From Rhizobacter terrae (GTDB lineage Bacteria > Pseudomonadota > Gammaproteobacteria > Burkholderiales > Burkholderiaceae_C), in NCBI RefSeq assembly GCF_003852895.1, contig NZ_QUSW01000004.1, forward strand, positions 558,001 through 622,000: 64,000 bases of DNA, written 5' to 3'. Every line of letters begins with the position of its first letter. Within the stretch, counting starts at the first letter, position 1. This document shows, in pieces, positions 8,779 to 17,534 of this stretch. Both the position numbers and the translations under genes were made by a program. Under the pieces are notes generated by a model, which saw only the letters and a program-made list of their open reading frames with translations, was not told the DNA's origin and did no database searches.

Positions 8779-9381
8779 ATGCCCCTGGACACTCCGCCCG
8801 AACTGCCGCCCATCACCTTGCTGCTGCGCCGCGCGACTGAAGGCGACCGCGCCGCGCTGGACAAGGTGTTCGAGTCGCTCTACCCCGACCTGCGCCGCGT
8901 GGCCCGCGCCCGCCTGCACAGCCAGGGCCGGGCCGATTCGATGAACACCACCATGCTGGTGCATGAAAGCTTCGTGCGGCTGGTCAATGCCAGCGGGCTG
9001 CGGCTGGAAGACCGCCACCACTTCTTCGCCTACGCGGCCAAGACCATGCGCAACGTCATCATCGACGCCGCCCGCGAGCACCAGGCCGAGCGGCGCGGCG
9101 GCGGCGCCGAGCACCTGACGCTGGGCGGCGAAGACAGCCTGCAAGTGCCCGACACCAGCGCCAGCGACGAACTCATCCGCGTCAACGACGCCCTGCTGGA
9201 ACTCGAAACGCTGGACCCCGAGCTGGTCCAGGTGGTGGAGATGCGCTACTTCGGCGGCTACAGCGAGCAGGAAATCGCCGACTTCCAGGGGGTCACCGAG
9301 CGCACCGTGCGCCGCCGCTGGGACAAGGCCCGCGCCTGGCTGTACGTGGCGCTCGGCGGCTCGGGGCAGATGCCGGGCTAG
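8779..9381 (+). CDS. ECF-type sigma factor (TIGR02999-like)
   Basis: A 200-residue ECF sigma factor of the Sigma70_ECF type. Region 2 lies around LRRVARARLHSQ and DSMNTTMLVHESFVRLV; region 4 is in the C-terminal part (MRYFGGYSEQEIADFQGVTERTVRRRWDKARAWL). No anti-sigma gene is adjacent; instead a transmembrane Ser/Thr kinase is transcribed divergently from the 222-bp intergenic region, as in sigma factors controlled by phosphorylation. The start at 8779 is preferred because the TPPELPPITLLLRRA leader aligns with this family; an ATG at 8725 would add 18 residues. The regulon is not visible, though the downstream kinase operon is an obvious candidate. Confidence 0.9.
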   Translation: MPLDTPPELPPITLLLRRATEGDRAALDKVFESLYPDLRRVARARLHSQGRADSMNTTMLVHESFVRLVNASGLRLEDRHHFFAYAAKTMRNVIIDAAREHQAERRGGGAEHLTLGGEDSLQVPDTSASDELIRVNDALLELETLDPELVQVVEMRYFGGYSEQEIADFQGVTERTVRRRWDKARAWLYVALGGSGQMPG

Positions 9382-9383
9382 GC

Positions 9384-9653
9384 TCACACCGACTCCAGCA
9401 GCCAGTCGCCACCGGCCGACTGGGCCATCATCTCGTCCATCCAGGCGTCGAGTTCGGCCTGAGCGTCGGTGGCCTCGATCACCGACAAGCCTTGCTTCAG
9501 ATCCCAGCTCGATTCGAACCAGCCCGGACCGGTGTCGTCGCGGCCATCAATGCACACGGCGGGCGGCAAGGCCCCCGCACGGAGCGCCGCCTCGCGCAGC
9601 GTCCTCGCGTCCATCAGCTCGCGCATCCATGTGCCGGCACCATCCTTCGCCAT
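9384..9653 (-). CDS. Small acidic hypothetical protein
   Basis: An 89-residue acidic protein with no membrane segment and no recognised domain. The ATG at 9653 is preceded at 7 nt by AGGAGG, an excellent ribosome site, which supports its reality over the longer upstream frame from 9716. It contains a WFESSWDLKQGLSVIE segment and a DAWMDEMMAQ helix. It converges on the sigma-factor gene with two bases between the stop codons and lies downstream of the transglutaminase operon on the same strand, but 107 bp away. Function unknown. Confidence 0.65.
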   Translation of the reverse strand: MAKDGAGTWMRELMDARTLREAALRAGALPPAVCIDGRDDTGPGWFESSWDLKQGLSVIEATDAQAELDAWMDEMMAQSAGGDWLLESV

Positions 9654-9760
9654 CTCCCGTCCTCCTGATGTTGTCGTGGAGGCGGCAGTGTCTGGTGCGA
9701 TGCCCGCGCTGACCATCGCTCGAAGGTCGGGCCCGGCACCCCCGCTGGGACGTCATCCCC

Positions 9761-10657
9761 TCAATCGTTGGGCACCACGCTCACCGAAACCTGCATTTCC
9801 TGGGTGCCTCCACCGAGGATCACCCCGCGCAGGGGCACCACGTCCGCGAAGTCCGCGCCCCAGCCCAGCGTGATGTAGCGCTCGTCCGCGCGCTGGTCGT
9901 TGGTGGGGTCGAATTCCACCCAGCCGTGTTCGGGCGAATACGCCGCCACCCAGGCATGCGATGCGTCCACGCCCATCAGCCGCGGCATGCCCGGCGGCGG
10001 GTCGGTGAGCAGGTAGCCCGACACGTAGCGCGCCGGCAGCCCGTGCGAGCGCAGGCAGGCCAGCAGCAGGTGGGCGAAGTCCTGGCACACGCCGTGGCGC
10101 TTGGCGATGACTTCATCCACTGAGGTGCTGACGGTCGTCGCGCCCGGCTCGAATTCGAAGTCCTGGTGGATGCGGTGCATCAGCTCGGTCATCGCTTCCA
10201 GCCAGCCGCGGCCTTCGGAGAAGGACGGCGCCGCATAGTCGCGCGCCAGCTCCGACAGCGGCACAAGCGGGGTCGGCTCGCAGGTGCGCGCAGGGTTCAG
10301 GTCGTCCAGGGCCGGCTGCGAACGCACGGCATCGCGCACCGACTCCCAGCTCTCAGAAGACTCTGCGACCTCTGGCCGCGGGCCCACCTCGACCAGGCAC
10401 TGCATGCGCACACGCAGCACCCGATGCGCACCATGCAGGCCGAAGTGCGTCACCGAATTGCCGAAGCTGTCGGTCTCCTCGTTGCGCTCGTCCGGCGGTG
10501 GGTCGATCTGCAGCGAGTACGACAGCAGCTTCTGCCATGGCAACTGCCTGGGTGTCAGCCGCGCCAGTTGCCAGCTCTGCGACACCGGCGCGGTATAGGC
10601 ATAGCGGGTTTCATGGTCGACGGTGTAGCGTTGGGCGGTCATCGTCGGGCCGTTCAT
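9761..10657 (-). CDS. Transglutaminase-like cysteine protein (operon gene 6)
   Basis: A 298-residue protein with the N-terminal beta domain typical of bacterial transglutaminases (YTVDHETRYAY) and a transglutaminase core: catalytic Cys in GVCQDFAHLLLACLRSHG, His in ASHAWVAAY and Asp in WVEFDPTND. Bacterial members more often act as proteases or amidases than as cross-linkers. The start codon overlaps the stop of the upstream ATP-grasp/alpha-E fusion gene (ATGA), so the two are translationally coupled; a second ATG 15 nt inside has no better ribosome site. It is the last gene of the six-gene amidoligase operon. Confidence 0.9.
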   Translation of the reverse strand: MNGPTMTAQRYTVDHETRYAYTAPVSQSWQLARLTPRQLPWQKLLSYSLQIDPPPDERNEETDSFGNSVTHFGLHGAHRVLRVRMQCLVEVGPRPEVAESSESWESVRDAVRSQPALDDLNPARTCEPTPLVPLSELARDYAAPSFSEGRGWLEAMTELMHRIHQDFEFEPGATTVSTSVDEVIAKRHGVCQDFAHLLLACLRSHGLPARYVSGYLLTDPPPGMPRLMGVDASHAWVAAYSPEHGWVEFDPTNDQRADERYITLGWGADFADVVPLRGVILGGGTQEMQVSVSVVPND

Positions 10658-13182
10658 GCCACCAGCGACAGCACGCTGCGCGAGGCGGCATGCGAGAAGA
10701 ACTTCAGGCTCAGTTCATCGGACAGGGAGAAGGCCGCGCGCCGCAGCATGTCCAGCACATGGGCCACGTCCTCGCTCTCGGGGTGCAGGTCTTCCGGCGC
10801 GAGCATGCGCAGGGCCGCGTGGCCGGGGTGCAGCACGTCGCTGGCGAAGCGGCCGTGCGTGAGTTCGAGCTTGGCGATGTACTCGCTCAGGCCCTTCACC
10901 TGGAAGGCGACGGAACGCGGGTTGGCTTCGTCGCGCAGCAGCAGGTCCAGCACCGGCATCCATTCGGGCCCGACGAGGTAGCGCGAGCGGTAGGTCACGG
11001 TGGAGTCGGCCAGCTCCAGCAGCCAGTCCAGGCCGTGCGTGCGGCCGTCCTTGATCGCCACGTCGAGCATGGCGCACACGCCGGCCAGCCGCTCGATGCG
11101 CCGCCCCAGCGACAGGAAGCGCCAGCCGATGCTGCGCGTCATGCCGTCGAGCACGAAGCCCGACAGCGTCATCATCGAGGTCACCGCGCGGTCCAGCCAG
11201 GCCAGCGCCAGCGGCAGCGTCGCACCGCGCCGGAAGATGGGGTCCGACGTGAGTTGGTTCAGCGTGCGCCAGTTGTCGGCCGACATGCGGTCGCGCAGGT
11301 TGAAGGCCACGCGCGAGAGCTGCTTGAAGCGCTCGCTCAAGGCTTCGTCGGGGTGCGTCGCGGCGCGCAGCAGGTCGGGCCCCGGGTTGTCGGTGTTCTC
11401 GATGATCCCCAGCCGCTGCGCCAGCACCAATGCGGGCGGCACGCCCTCGGCCTCTTCGGCGTTGTCTTCGAGCACGCCGCCGATGGCCGTGCGCAACAGC
11501 CGCACCGCCATCTCGCAGCGCTCGCCGTAGCGGCCATACCAGAAGAGGTTTTCCGCCGAGCGCGACGGCAGGTTCGCGCGCGCCGACACCAGGTCCGTGG
11601 GCTGCACGGTGCGTGACATCAGCGAGAAGGCGACGTTCACCGGCGCATCGGACAGCACCCAGGTGTCCTTGGAGCGGCCGCCGCGCTGCATGGCGATGCC
11701 GCGGGTGTCGCCCTCGCCCGCCACGCGGGTCAGGCCGCCGGGCATCACCTTGTAGCCATCGGGCGTGGCCACCGCGAACACGCGCAGGCCGACGTTGCGC
11801 GCCCGCATGTTCTCTGAAAGGTCGTCCGGCCCGCGCTCCAGCACCGGGGCCTGCGAGCCGTGCACCCACTCCTGCGCGACGTAGCGGTGCGGCAAGGTGG
11901 CGATGCGCCTGCGAAGCGCATCGCGGTCCGCGCCCTGGAAGTCCGCGCCGAAAACGGCACGCTCGCGGCTGGAACGGTCCAGCGGCTTGATGAGGACCTG
12001 CTCCAGGCTTTGCCATGCATCGTCGAAGGCCGCCGGCTCGCCCATCCACCAGGTGGCAATGGACGGCAGCTTCAGCGGCTCGCCCAGCAGCTTCTCGCTG
12101 AGCGCAGGCAGGTAGCCCAGCAGCGCGCCGGATTCCAGCACGCCCGAGCCCAGCGCATTGGCCACCATCACCGTGCCGCGGCGGGCGCAGTCGGTGAGGC
12201 CGGGCACGCCCAGGGCGGAGTCGGTGCGCAGCTCCAGCGGATCGCAGTAGTCGTCGTCCTGCCGCCGCACGATGGCATGCACGCGCTTGAGGCCCTCGAC
12301 GGTCTTCATCCACACCCGGCCATCACGCACCGTGAGGTCACTGCCTTCCACCAGCGCGAAGCCGAGGTAGCGGGCGATGAGCGCATGCTCGAAGTAGGTT
12401 TCGTTGTACGGGCCCGGGGTGAGCAGCACGGCCAGCGGCGCATCGTCGCCCTTGGGCGCCAGGTGCAGCAGCGACTCGCGCAAGGCGGCAAAGAAGGCCG
12501 CGAGCCGCTCGACGTGCAGGTCGCGAAAGAGCTGCGGGAACACGCGCGAGATGACCAGGCGGTTCTCCAGCGCATAGCCCGCACCGGAGGGCGCCTGCGT
12601 GCGGTCGCCCACCACCCACCAGTGCCCGTCGGGCGATCGCGCCAGGTCGGCCGCGTACTGGAACAGGTGCACGCCGCCCGGCGGGCGGATGCCCTGGGCC
12701 TGGTGCAGGAAGCCGCTGTGGCCGAAGATGATGGACGGCGGGATGTGCCCGTCGCGCAGCAGCTGCTGCGGCCCGTAGATGTCGGCCAGCACGCGGTTGA
12801 GCAGCTCGGCGCGCTGGGCAATGCCCGCCTCGATCTGCTCCCATTCACCGGACGAGATGATGAGCGGCAGCGGATCCACCTCCCACAGGCGATCAGCGCC
12901 CTTGGGGTCGGCGTAGACGTTGTAGGTGATGCCGTTCTCGCGGATCTCGCGTTCGGTCATCGCCAGGGTGTCGGCGACTTCGGCGCCCTGGCGGCCGGAG
13001 AGCGAGCGCAAGAAGGCATCCCAGTGCGCGCGCGGGGTGCCGGAGGCCGAGAGCAGTTCGTCGTAGCGGCCTTCCAGGGCGGAGTAGCCCGAGAGGAGCT
13101 GCCTGAGCATCGGAGGAGAAGCGGGAGAGGACACGTGGGGATTGTCGGTGCTGGCGGAAACTCCCCGCCTTGCGAAAAACAC
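10654..13182 (-). CDS. Circularly permuted ATP-grasp fused to alpha-E domain
   Basis: An 842-residue fusion. The first two-thirds is a circularly permuted ATP-grasp (type 2) amidoligase-like domain (ENGITYNVYAD, GGVHLFQYAADLAR, and GGLTRVA with GGRSKDTWVL near its end). The C-terminal third, after about residue 540, is an all-helical alpha-E domain (SRSAENLFWYGRYGERCEMAVRLL). The same two domains occur unfused in the two genes at the head of this operon. The GTG start at 13182 lies 17 bp after the preceding stop; an ATG at 13110, where family similarity begins, is an alternative. ATP-grasp enzymes form amide bonds through acyl phosphates; the substrate here is unknown. Confidence 0.88.
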   Translation of the reverse strand: MFFARRGVSASTDNPHVSSPASPPMLRQLLSGYSALEGRYDELLSASGTPRAHWDAFLRSLSGRQGAEVADTLAMTEREIRENGITYNVYADPKGADRLWEVDPLPLIISSGEWEQIEAGIAQRAELLNRVLADIYGPQQLLRDGHIPPSIIFGHSGFLHQAQGIRPPGGVHLFQYAADLARSPDGHWWVVGDRTQAPSGAGYALENRLVISRVFPQLFRDLHVERLAAFFAALRESLLHLAPKGDDAPLAVLLTPGPYNETYFEHALIARYLGFALVEGSDLTVRDGRVWMKTVEGLKRVHAIVRRQDDDYCDPLELRTDSALGVPGLTDCARRGTVMVANALGSGVLESGALLGYLPALSEKLLGEPLKLPSIATWWMGEPAAFDDAWQSLEQVLIKPLDRSSRERAVFGADFQGADRDALRRRIATLPHRYVAQEWVHGSQAPVLERGPDDLSENMRARNVGLRVFAVATPDGYKVMPGGLTRVAGEGDTRGIAMQRGGRSKDTWVLSDAPVNVAFSLMSRTVQPTDLVSARANLPSRSAENLFWYGRYGERCEMAVRLLRTAIGGVLEDNAEEAEGVPPALVLAQRLGIIENTDNPGPDLLRAATHPDEALSERFKQLSRVAFNLRDRMSADNWRTLNQLTSDPIFRRGATLPLALAWLDRAVTSMMTLSGFVLDGMTRSIGWRFLSLGRRIERLAGVCAMLDVAIKDGRTHGLDWLLELADSTVTYRSRYLVGPEWMPVLDLLLRDEANPRSVAFQVKGLSEYIAKLELTHGRFASDVLHPGHAALRMLAPEDLHPESEDVAHVLDMLRRAAFSLSDELSLKFFSHAASRSVLSLVA

Positions 13183-13199
13183 TCAGTGCCCTGCGCCCA

Positions 13200-16100
13200 T
13201 CAGGCCCGGCGAAGATCCAGCGTGAACGGGAAGTTCGGATTGCGTGCTTCCTTCGTCACGCCCATCGTTCCCGGCGTGTGCCCGATGCGGAAGAAGCGCG
13301 CCAGCCGCCGCGCCTCGGCCTCGTAGGCGTTCACCGGGAAGGTGCTGTAGTTGCGTCCGCCCGGATGCGCCACGTGGTACTGGCAACCGCCCATGGATCG
13401 GTTCATCCAGGTGTCCACCAGGTCCAGCGTCAGCGGCGCATGCGGTGCGATCGTCGGATGCAATGCCGACGGCTGGCTCCAGGCCCGGTAGCGCACCGCA
13501 CCCACGTACTCGCCCACCTTGCCCGTGGGCTGCAGGGGAACGGCGCGTCCGTTGCAGGTGAGCACGTGCCGGTCGTCGACGAGGCCCGTGGCCTTCACCT
13601 GCAATCGCTCGACGGACGAATCCACGAAGCGCACGGTGCCGCCGACGGCGCCCTCCTCGCCCATCACGTGCCACGGCTCCAGTGCCAGGCGCAGCTCCAC
13701 GTCCACGCCGCGCGCATTGAAGTCGCCGATGCGCGGGAAGCGGAAGTTCAGGTGCGGCGCGAACCACTCCGGGTTGACGGGGTAGCCGAAGTCGTTGAGC
13801 TCGCTGAGCACGTCCTGCAGGTCGTCCCACACGAAGTGCGGCAGCATGAAGCGGTCGTGCAGTTCGGTGCCCCAGCGCTTGAGTTTTTCGGGCCGGTAGG
13901 GCTTCTGCCAGAAGCGCGAAACCAGAGCGCGCATCAGCAACTGCTGCGTGAGGCTCATGCGCGCGTGCGGGGGCATCTCGAAGGCGCGCATCTCCAGCAG
14001 GCCCAGGCGGCCGGTCGGCCCGTCGGGCGAATACAGCTTGTCGATGCAGAACTCGGCGCGGTGGGTGTTGCCCGTCACGTCGATGAGCAGGTTGCGCATC
14101 AGCCGGTCGATGAGCCAGGGCGGGCACGGCTGGCCTTGTTCGGTCAAACGGCGCAGCTCGGCGAAGGCGATCTCGATCTCGTAGACCGAGTCGTTGCGCG
14201 CTTCGTCGATGCGCGGCGCCTGGCTGGTCGGGCCGATGAACAAGCCCGAGAACAGGTAGCTCAGCGACGGATGGTTGTGCCAGTAGGCCACCATGCTGCT
14301 GAGCAGCTCGGGCCGGCGCAGGAAGGGCGAGTCCGCCACGGTGGCGCCGCCCAGCACGAAGTGGTTGCCGCCGCCGGTGCCGGTGTGGCGCCCGTCGAGC
14401 ATGAACTTCTCGGTGCTCAGCCGCGTCTCGTGCGCCGCGTCGTACAGGTGCGTGGTCTGGTCGACCAATTCGTTCCAGCTGTGCGCGGGGTGGATGTTGA
14501 CCTCGATCACGCCCGGGTCAGGCGTCACCCGCAGCGTGGCCAGCCGCGGGTCCTTGGGCGGTTCGTAGCCTTCGAGGACGACGGGCAGGTTCATCGCCTG
14601 CGCGGTGTCCTCGATGGCGGCGACGATCTCCAGGTAGTCCTCCAGCGCGGACACCGGCGGCATGAAGAGGTAGAGCCGGCCGTCGCGCGGCTGGGCGCAC
14701 AAGGCGGTGCGGGTGATCCAGGCGGCGGATTGGAAGGGAGCGGGCCTGGCGTCCTGCCCAGCGGCGCTCGCGCCGGCCTCGCCGTCGCCGGTCCCCTTAC
14801 CTGCACCTTCGCCACGACCCGCCAGGGCCGCGCGTCTCGCATCCATGCTGTTGTCGCCGCCCCAGCGCGACTCGTCCGCCCCCACGGCATGCCGGAAGCG
14901 GCGGTAGGGCGGCAACGGGGCGAAGGGTTGCGTCGGGTCGGGCTGGTGAATCCACGGGTAGTCGCTGGCCGACGTCCACGGCTGCGAGTCCAGCGGCAGC
15001 CGATAGCCCATGGCCGAGTCGCCCGGCAGCAGGTAGCAACGCTCCGCGCGCAGGAACCACGGCCCCGTCTGCCAGCGCGGCAGCAGGTCGGGCTGCGTGT
15101 TGCGCTTGATCGGCAGCACGTGGCCCACCACCTTGTCCAGGCCTTGCGAGAACACCTGGCGGATGCGGTCTCGCTCCAGCGGGTCGGACAGCCGTGCGTC
15201 GAAGGGGTCGACGTTGGTGGGCAGCTTGCGTTCGCGCCAGAGGTAGTACCAGACGTCCTCGTAGGCGGCGAAGATGTGCTTCGCGTCCAGTTCGAGCCGC
15301 CGCGCCACGCCGTCGAGGAACTGCTGCGACTGCGACTCCGTGACCTTGTAGTCCTGCCGCTCGCTGGCGAACAGCTCGGGGCTGGTCCACAGCGGCTCGC
15401 GGTCCTTGCGCCAGAACAGGTTCAGCGACCAGCGCGGCAACTGCTCGCCGGGGTACCACTTGCCCTGCCCGTAGTGCAGCAGGCCGCCATCGCCGTACTT
15501 GGCGCGCAGCTTGTCCATCAGCTCGGCGCTGAGCGCGCGCTTGGTGGGGCCCAGCGCCTCGGTGTTCCATTCGGCGCCGTCGCGGTCGTCCACAGACACG
15601 AAGGTGGGCTCGCCGCCTTGCGTGAGCCGCACGTCATGGCGGCGCAGGTCGGCGTCCACGCGCGTGCCCAGGTCCTGGATGTCCAGCCACTGCTCCTCGG
15701 TGTAGGGCAGCGTGACGCGCGGTGCTTCCCACACGCGCGAGACCTTCATGTGGTGCTCGAAGGTGGTCTCGCATTCGTCCAGCGCACCGGTCACGGGTGC
15801 GGCGGACGACGGGTCGGGCGAACACGCCAGCGGGATGTGTCCCTCGCCGGCGAGCAGGCCGGAGGTCGGGTCCAGGCCGATCCAGCCCGCGCCGGGCAGG
15901 AACACCTCGCACCAGGCATGCAGGTCGGTGAAGTCCACCTCCGTGCCGCTGGGGCCGTCGAGGGATTTCACGTCGCTCTTGAGCTGGATGAGGTAGCCCG
16001 ACACGAAGCGTGCCGCGAGCCCGAGGTGGCGCAGCAGCTGCACCAGCAGCCAGCCGGAGTCTCGGCAGGAGCCGCTGGCCTTGGTCAGCGTTTCCTCCGG

Positions 16101-16604
16101 CGTCTGCACGCCCGGCTCCATGCGGATGAGGTAGCCGATGTCGCGCTGCAGCCGCTGGTTGAGCTCGACGAGGAAGTTGGTCGTCTGCTTCTTCTCGCGC
16201 GGGATGCCGGCGAGGTACTTCTCGAAGGCCGGCGTGAGCGGCGCCTTCAGCAGGTAGGGCGCGAGCTCATGCGACAGGCTCGGGTCGTACTCGAAGGGGA
16301 AGTTCTCGGCCGACGGCTCCAGGAAGAAGTCGAAGGGGTTGAGCACCGACATCTCGGCGACCAGGTCCACCTCGATGCGGAAATGCGTGGTCTTCTCCGG
16401 GAACACCAGCCGCGCGAGGTAGTTGGACTGCGGGTCCTGCTGCCAGTTGATGAAGTGCGGCTCCGGCTCCACCCGCATCGAGTAGCTGAGGATGCGCGTG
16501 CGCGAATGCGGCGCCGGACGCAGGCGCACGACATGCGGGCCGAGGTTCACCGGCCGGTCGTAGGTGTAGTGGGTGACGTGGTTGAGAGCGACGTGGATGG
16601 ACAT
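13200..16604 (-). CDS. Transglutaminase-like / DUF2126 amidoligase fusion
   Basis: A 1134-residue protein. The N-terminal third holds a transglutaminase-type beta domain (NHVTHYTYDRPV) and core with Cys in SGSCRDSGWLLVQLLRHLG, His in DLHAWCEVFL and Asp in WIGLDPTSG. The rest matches DUF2126, a putative amidoligase of the glutamine-synthetase-like fold (HPAHSWNELVDQT, LDGRHTGTGGGNHFVLGG, YWHNHPSLSYLFSGLFIGP). One polypeptide thus carries a predicted amide-cleaving and a predicted amide-forming domain. The start at 16604 is where the beta domain begins; upstream in-frame codons lie in the intergenic inverted-repeat element and are rejected. Confidence 0.9.
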   Translation of the reverse strand: MSIHVALNHVTHYTYDRPVNLGPHVVRLRPAPHSRTRILSYSMRVEPEPHFINWQQDPQSNYLARLVFPEKTTHFRIEVDLVAEMSVLNPFDFFLEPSAENFPFEYDPSLSHELAPYLLKAPLTPAFEKYLAGIPREKKQTTNFLVELNQRLQRDIGYLIRMEPGVQTPEETLTKASGSCRDSGWLLVQLLRHLGLAARFVSGYLIQLKSDVKSLDGPSGTEVDFTDLHAWCEVFLPGAGWIGLDPTSGLLAGEGHIPLACSPDPSSAAPVTGALDECETTFEHHMKVSRVWEAPRVTLPYTEEQWLDIQDLGTRVDADLRRHDVRLTQGGEPTFVSVDDRDGAEWNTEALGPTKRALSAELMDKLRAKYGDGGLLHYGQGKWYPGEQLPRWSLNLFWRKDREPLWTSPELFASERQDYKVTESQSQQFLDGVARRLELDAKHIFAAYEDVWYYLWRERKLPTNVDPFDARLSDPLERDRIRQVFSQGLDKVVGHVLPIKRNTQPDLLPRWQTGPWFLRAERCYLLPGDSAMGYRLPLDSQPWTSASDYPWIHQPDPTQPFAPLPPYRRFRHAVGADESRWGGDNSMDARRAALAGRGEGAGKGTGDGEAGASAAGQDARPAPFQSAAWITRTALCAQPRDGRLYLFMPPVSALEDYLEIVAAIEDTAQAMNLPVVLEGYEPPKDPRLATLRVTPDPGVIEVNIHPAHSWNELVDQTTHLYDAAHETRLSTEKFMLDGRHTGTGGGNHFVLGGATVADSPFLRRPELLSSMVAYWHNHPSLSYLFSGLFIGPTSQAPRIDEARNDSVYEIEIAFAELRRLTEQGQPCPPWLIDRLMRNLLIDVTGNTHRAEFCIDKLYSPDGPTGRLGLLEMRAFEMPPHARMSLTQQLLMRALVSRFWQKPYRPEKLKRWGTELHDRFMLPHFVWDDLQDVLSELNDFGYPVNPEWFAPHLNFRFPRIGDFNARGVDVELRLALEPWHVMGEEGAVGGTVRFVDSSVERLQVKATGLVDDRHVLTCNGRAVPLQPTGKVGEYVGAVRYRAWSQPSALHPTIAPHAPLTLDLVDTWMNRSMGGCQYHVAHPGGRNYSTFPVNAYEAEARRLARFFRIGHTPGTMGVTKEARNPNFPFTLDLRRA

Positions 16605-16650
16605 GCTTGCGTGCCTTCGAGTTCTTGCTTGTTTTTCGCTGGAACACCCC

Positions 16651-16712
16651 TCATCCCCGCGAACGCCGGGATCCATCGTGCCGCCCATGGATTCCGGCCT
16701 TCGCCGGAATGA
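16651..16712. repeat. Intergenic palindromic repeat (REP-like hairpin)
   Basis: Two 26-nt arms (16651-16676 and 16687-16712) form an imperfect hairpin around a 10-nt loop; the right arm contains GGATTCCGGCCTTCGCCGG and the left is its near reverse complement. Short elements of this ATTCCGGC-type sequence are scattered through many proteobacterial genomes. Here it sits in the only long gap (123 bp) of the amidoligase operon and would fold in the mRNA between operon genes 3 and 4. Confidence 0.8.
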
Positions 16713-16727
16713 GGGAGCGGGTGTGAC

Positions 16728-17528
16728 CTAGGAATCGCCCGAGCGGATCGCCACATTGACCCGCATCGCCTCCTTGCCGCCGCCATGCCGAACGCCGCGG
16801 ATCGGCAAGCAGGCCGCGTAGTCCGGGCCGACTGCCAGGCGCACGTGGCGCTCGTCCATCAGGCAGCGGTGGGTGATGTCCACGCTCAGCCAGCGCCGCG
16901 CAGCCACGTCGGCACAGACATCGATCCAGGCGTGGCTGGCCAGCGCAGGCGAGTCGGGTGCGTAGAAATAGCCGCTGACGTAGCGCGCCGGAATGCCATT
17001 GGCGCGGCAGGCGGCAATGGTGACGTGGGCCTGGTCCTGGCAGACGCCGGCGCCCAGTTCAAGCGCATCGGCGGCCGACGTCTCGACGGTGGTTTCGCCG
17101 GCCTTGTAGGTGATGCGCTCGAACACGCGCCCCGCCAGCTCCAGCGCGGATGCCTCCGTCACGCCATCGTCGAACACACCCATGCCCAGTTCCTTCAGCC
17201 CCGCGTTCTCCGCCGTCAGCGCCGTGGAGCGCAGGTACACCATCGGCGGCGGGCAGGCCGCATCATCGTCCAGCCATGGTGACGCATGCGTGACCACCAG
17301 GCCCGTGGCCTTGATGACGCCGCGCCACAACCGGCGTGCGATGGACCAGGTGTGCGACTCGTTGCCGTAGCCGTCGCGCTGCGGATAGAGCTTGCCCGGC
17401 GCATGCAGCGTCCAGTGCACGACCGTCTGGTGCTCGCTGGGCTGCGGCGTGAGACGAAGCGACTGCAACGAGTAGTGCAAGGGCGTGCTGTACTCGTAGT
17501 GCGTCTCGTGCTCGATGCGCAGCTTCAT
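16728..17528 (-). CDS. Transglutaminase-like cysteine protein (operon gene 3)
   Basis: A 266-residue protein with an N-terminal beta domain (MKLRIEHETHYEYS) and a transglutaminase core: Cys in GVCQDQAHVTIAACRANG, His in ASHAWIDVC and Asp in WLSVDITH. The gene starts 6 bp after the alpha-E gene stop, and the DUF2126 gene follows 123 bp later beyond a palindromic repeat. In the known ATP-grasp/alpha-E/transglutaminase neighbourhoods this protein is predicted to cut or transfer the amide product of the ATP-grasp enzyme; the substrate has not been established as far as I know. Confidence 0.92.
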   Translation of the reverse strand: MKLRIEHETHYEYSTPLHYSLQSLRLTPQPSEHQTVVHWTLHAPGKLYPQRDGYGNESHTWSIARRLWRGVIKATGLVVTHASPWLDDDAACPPPMVYLRSTALTAENAGLKELGMGVFDDGVTEASALELAGRVFERITYKAGETTVETSAADALELGAGVCQDQAHVTIAACRANGIPARYVSGYFYAPDSPALASHAWIDVCADVAARRWLSVDITHRCLMDERHVRLAVGPDYAACLPIRGVRHGGGKEAMRVNVAIRSGDS

Positions 17529-17534
17529 GCGGGG

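Noticed and set aside
13170-16712. Long plus-strand open frame of 1180 codons
   Set aside because: It is the antisense shadow of the DUF2126 gene; product is Arg/His/Val/Gln-rich without domains, typical of high-GC mirror frames.
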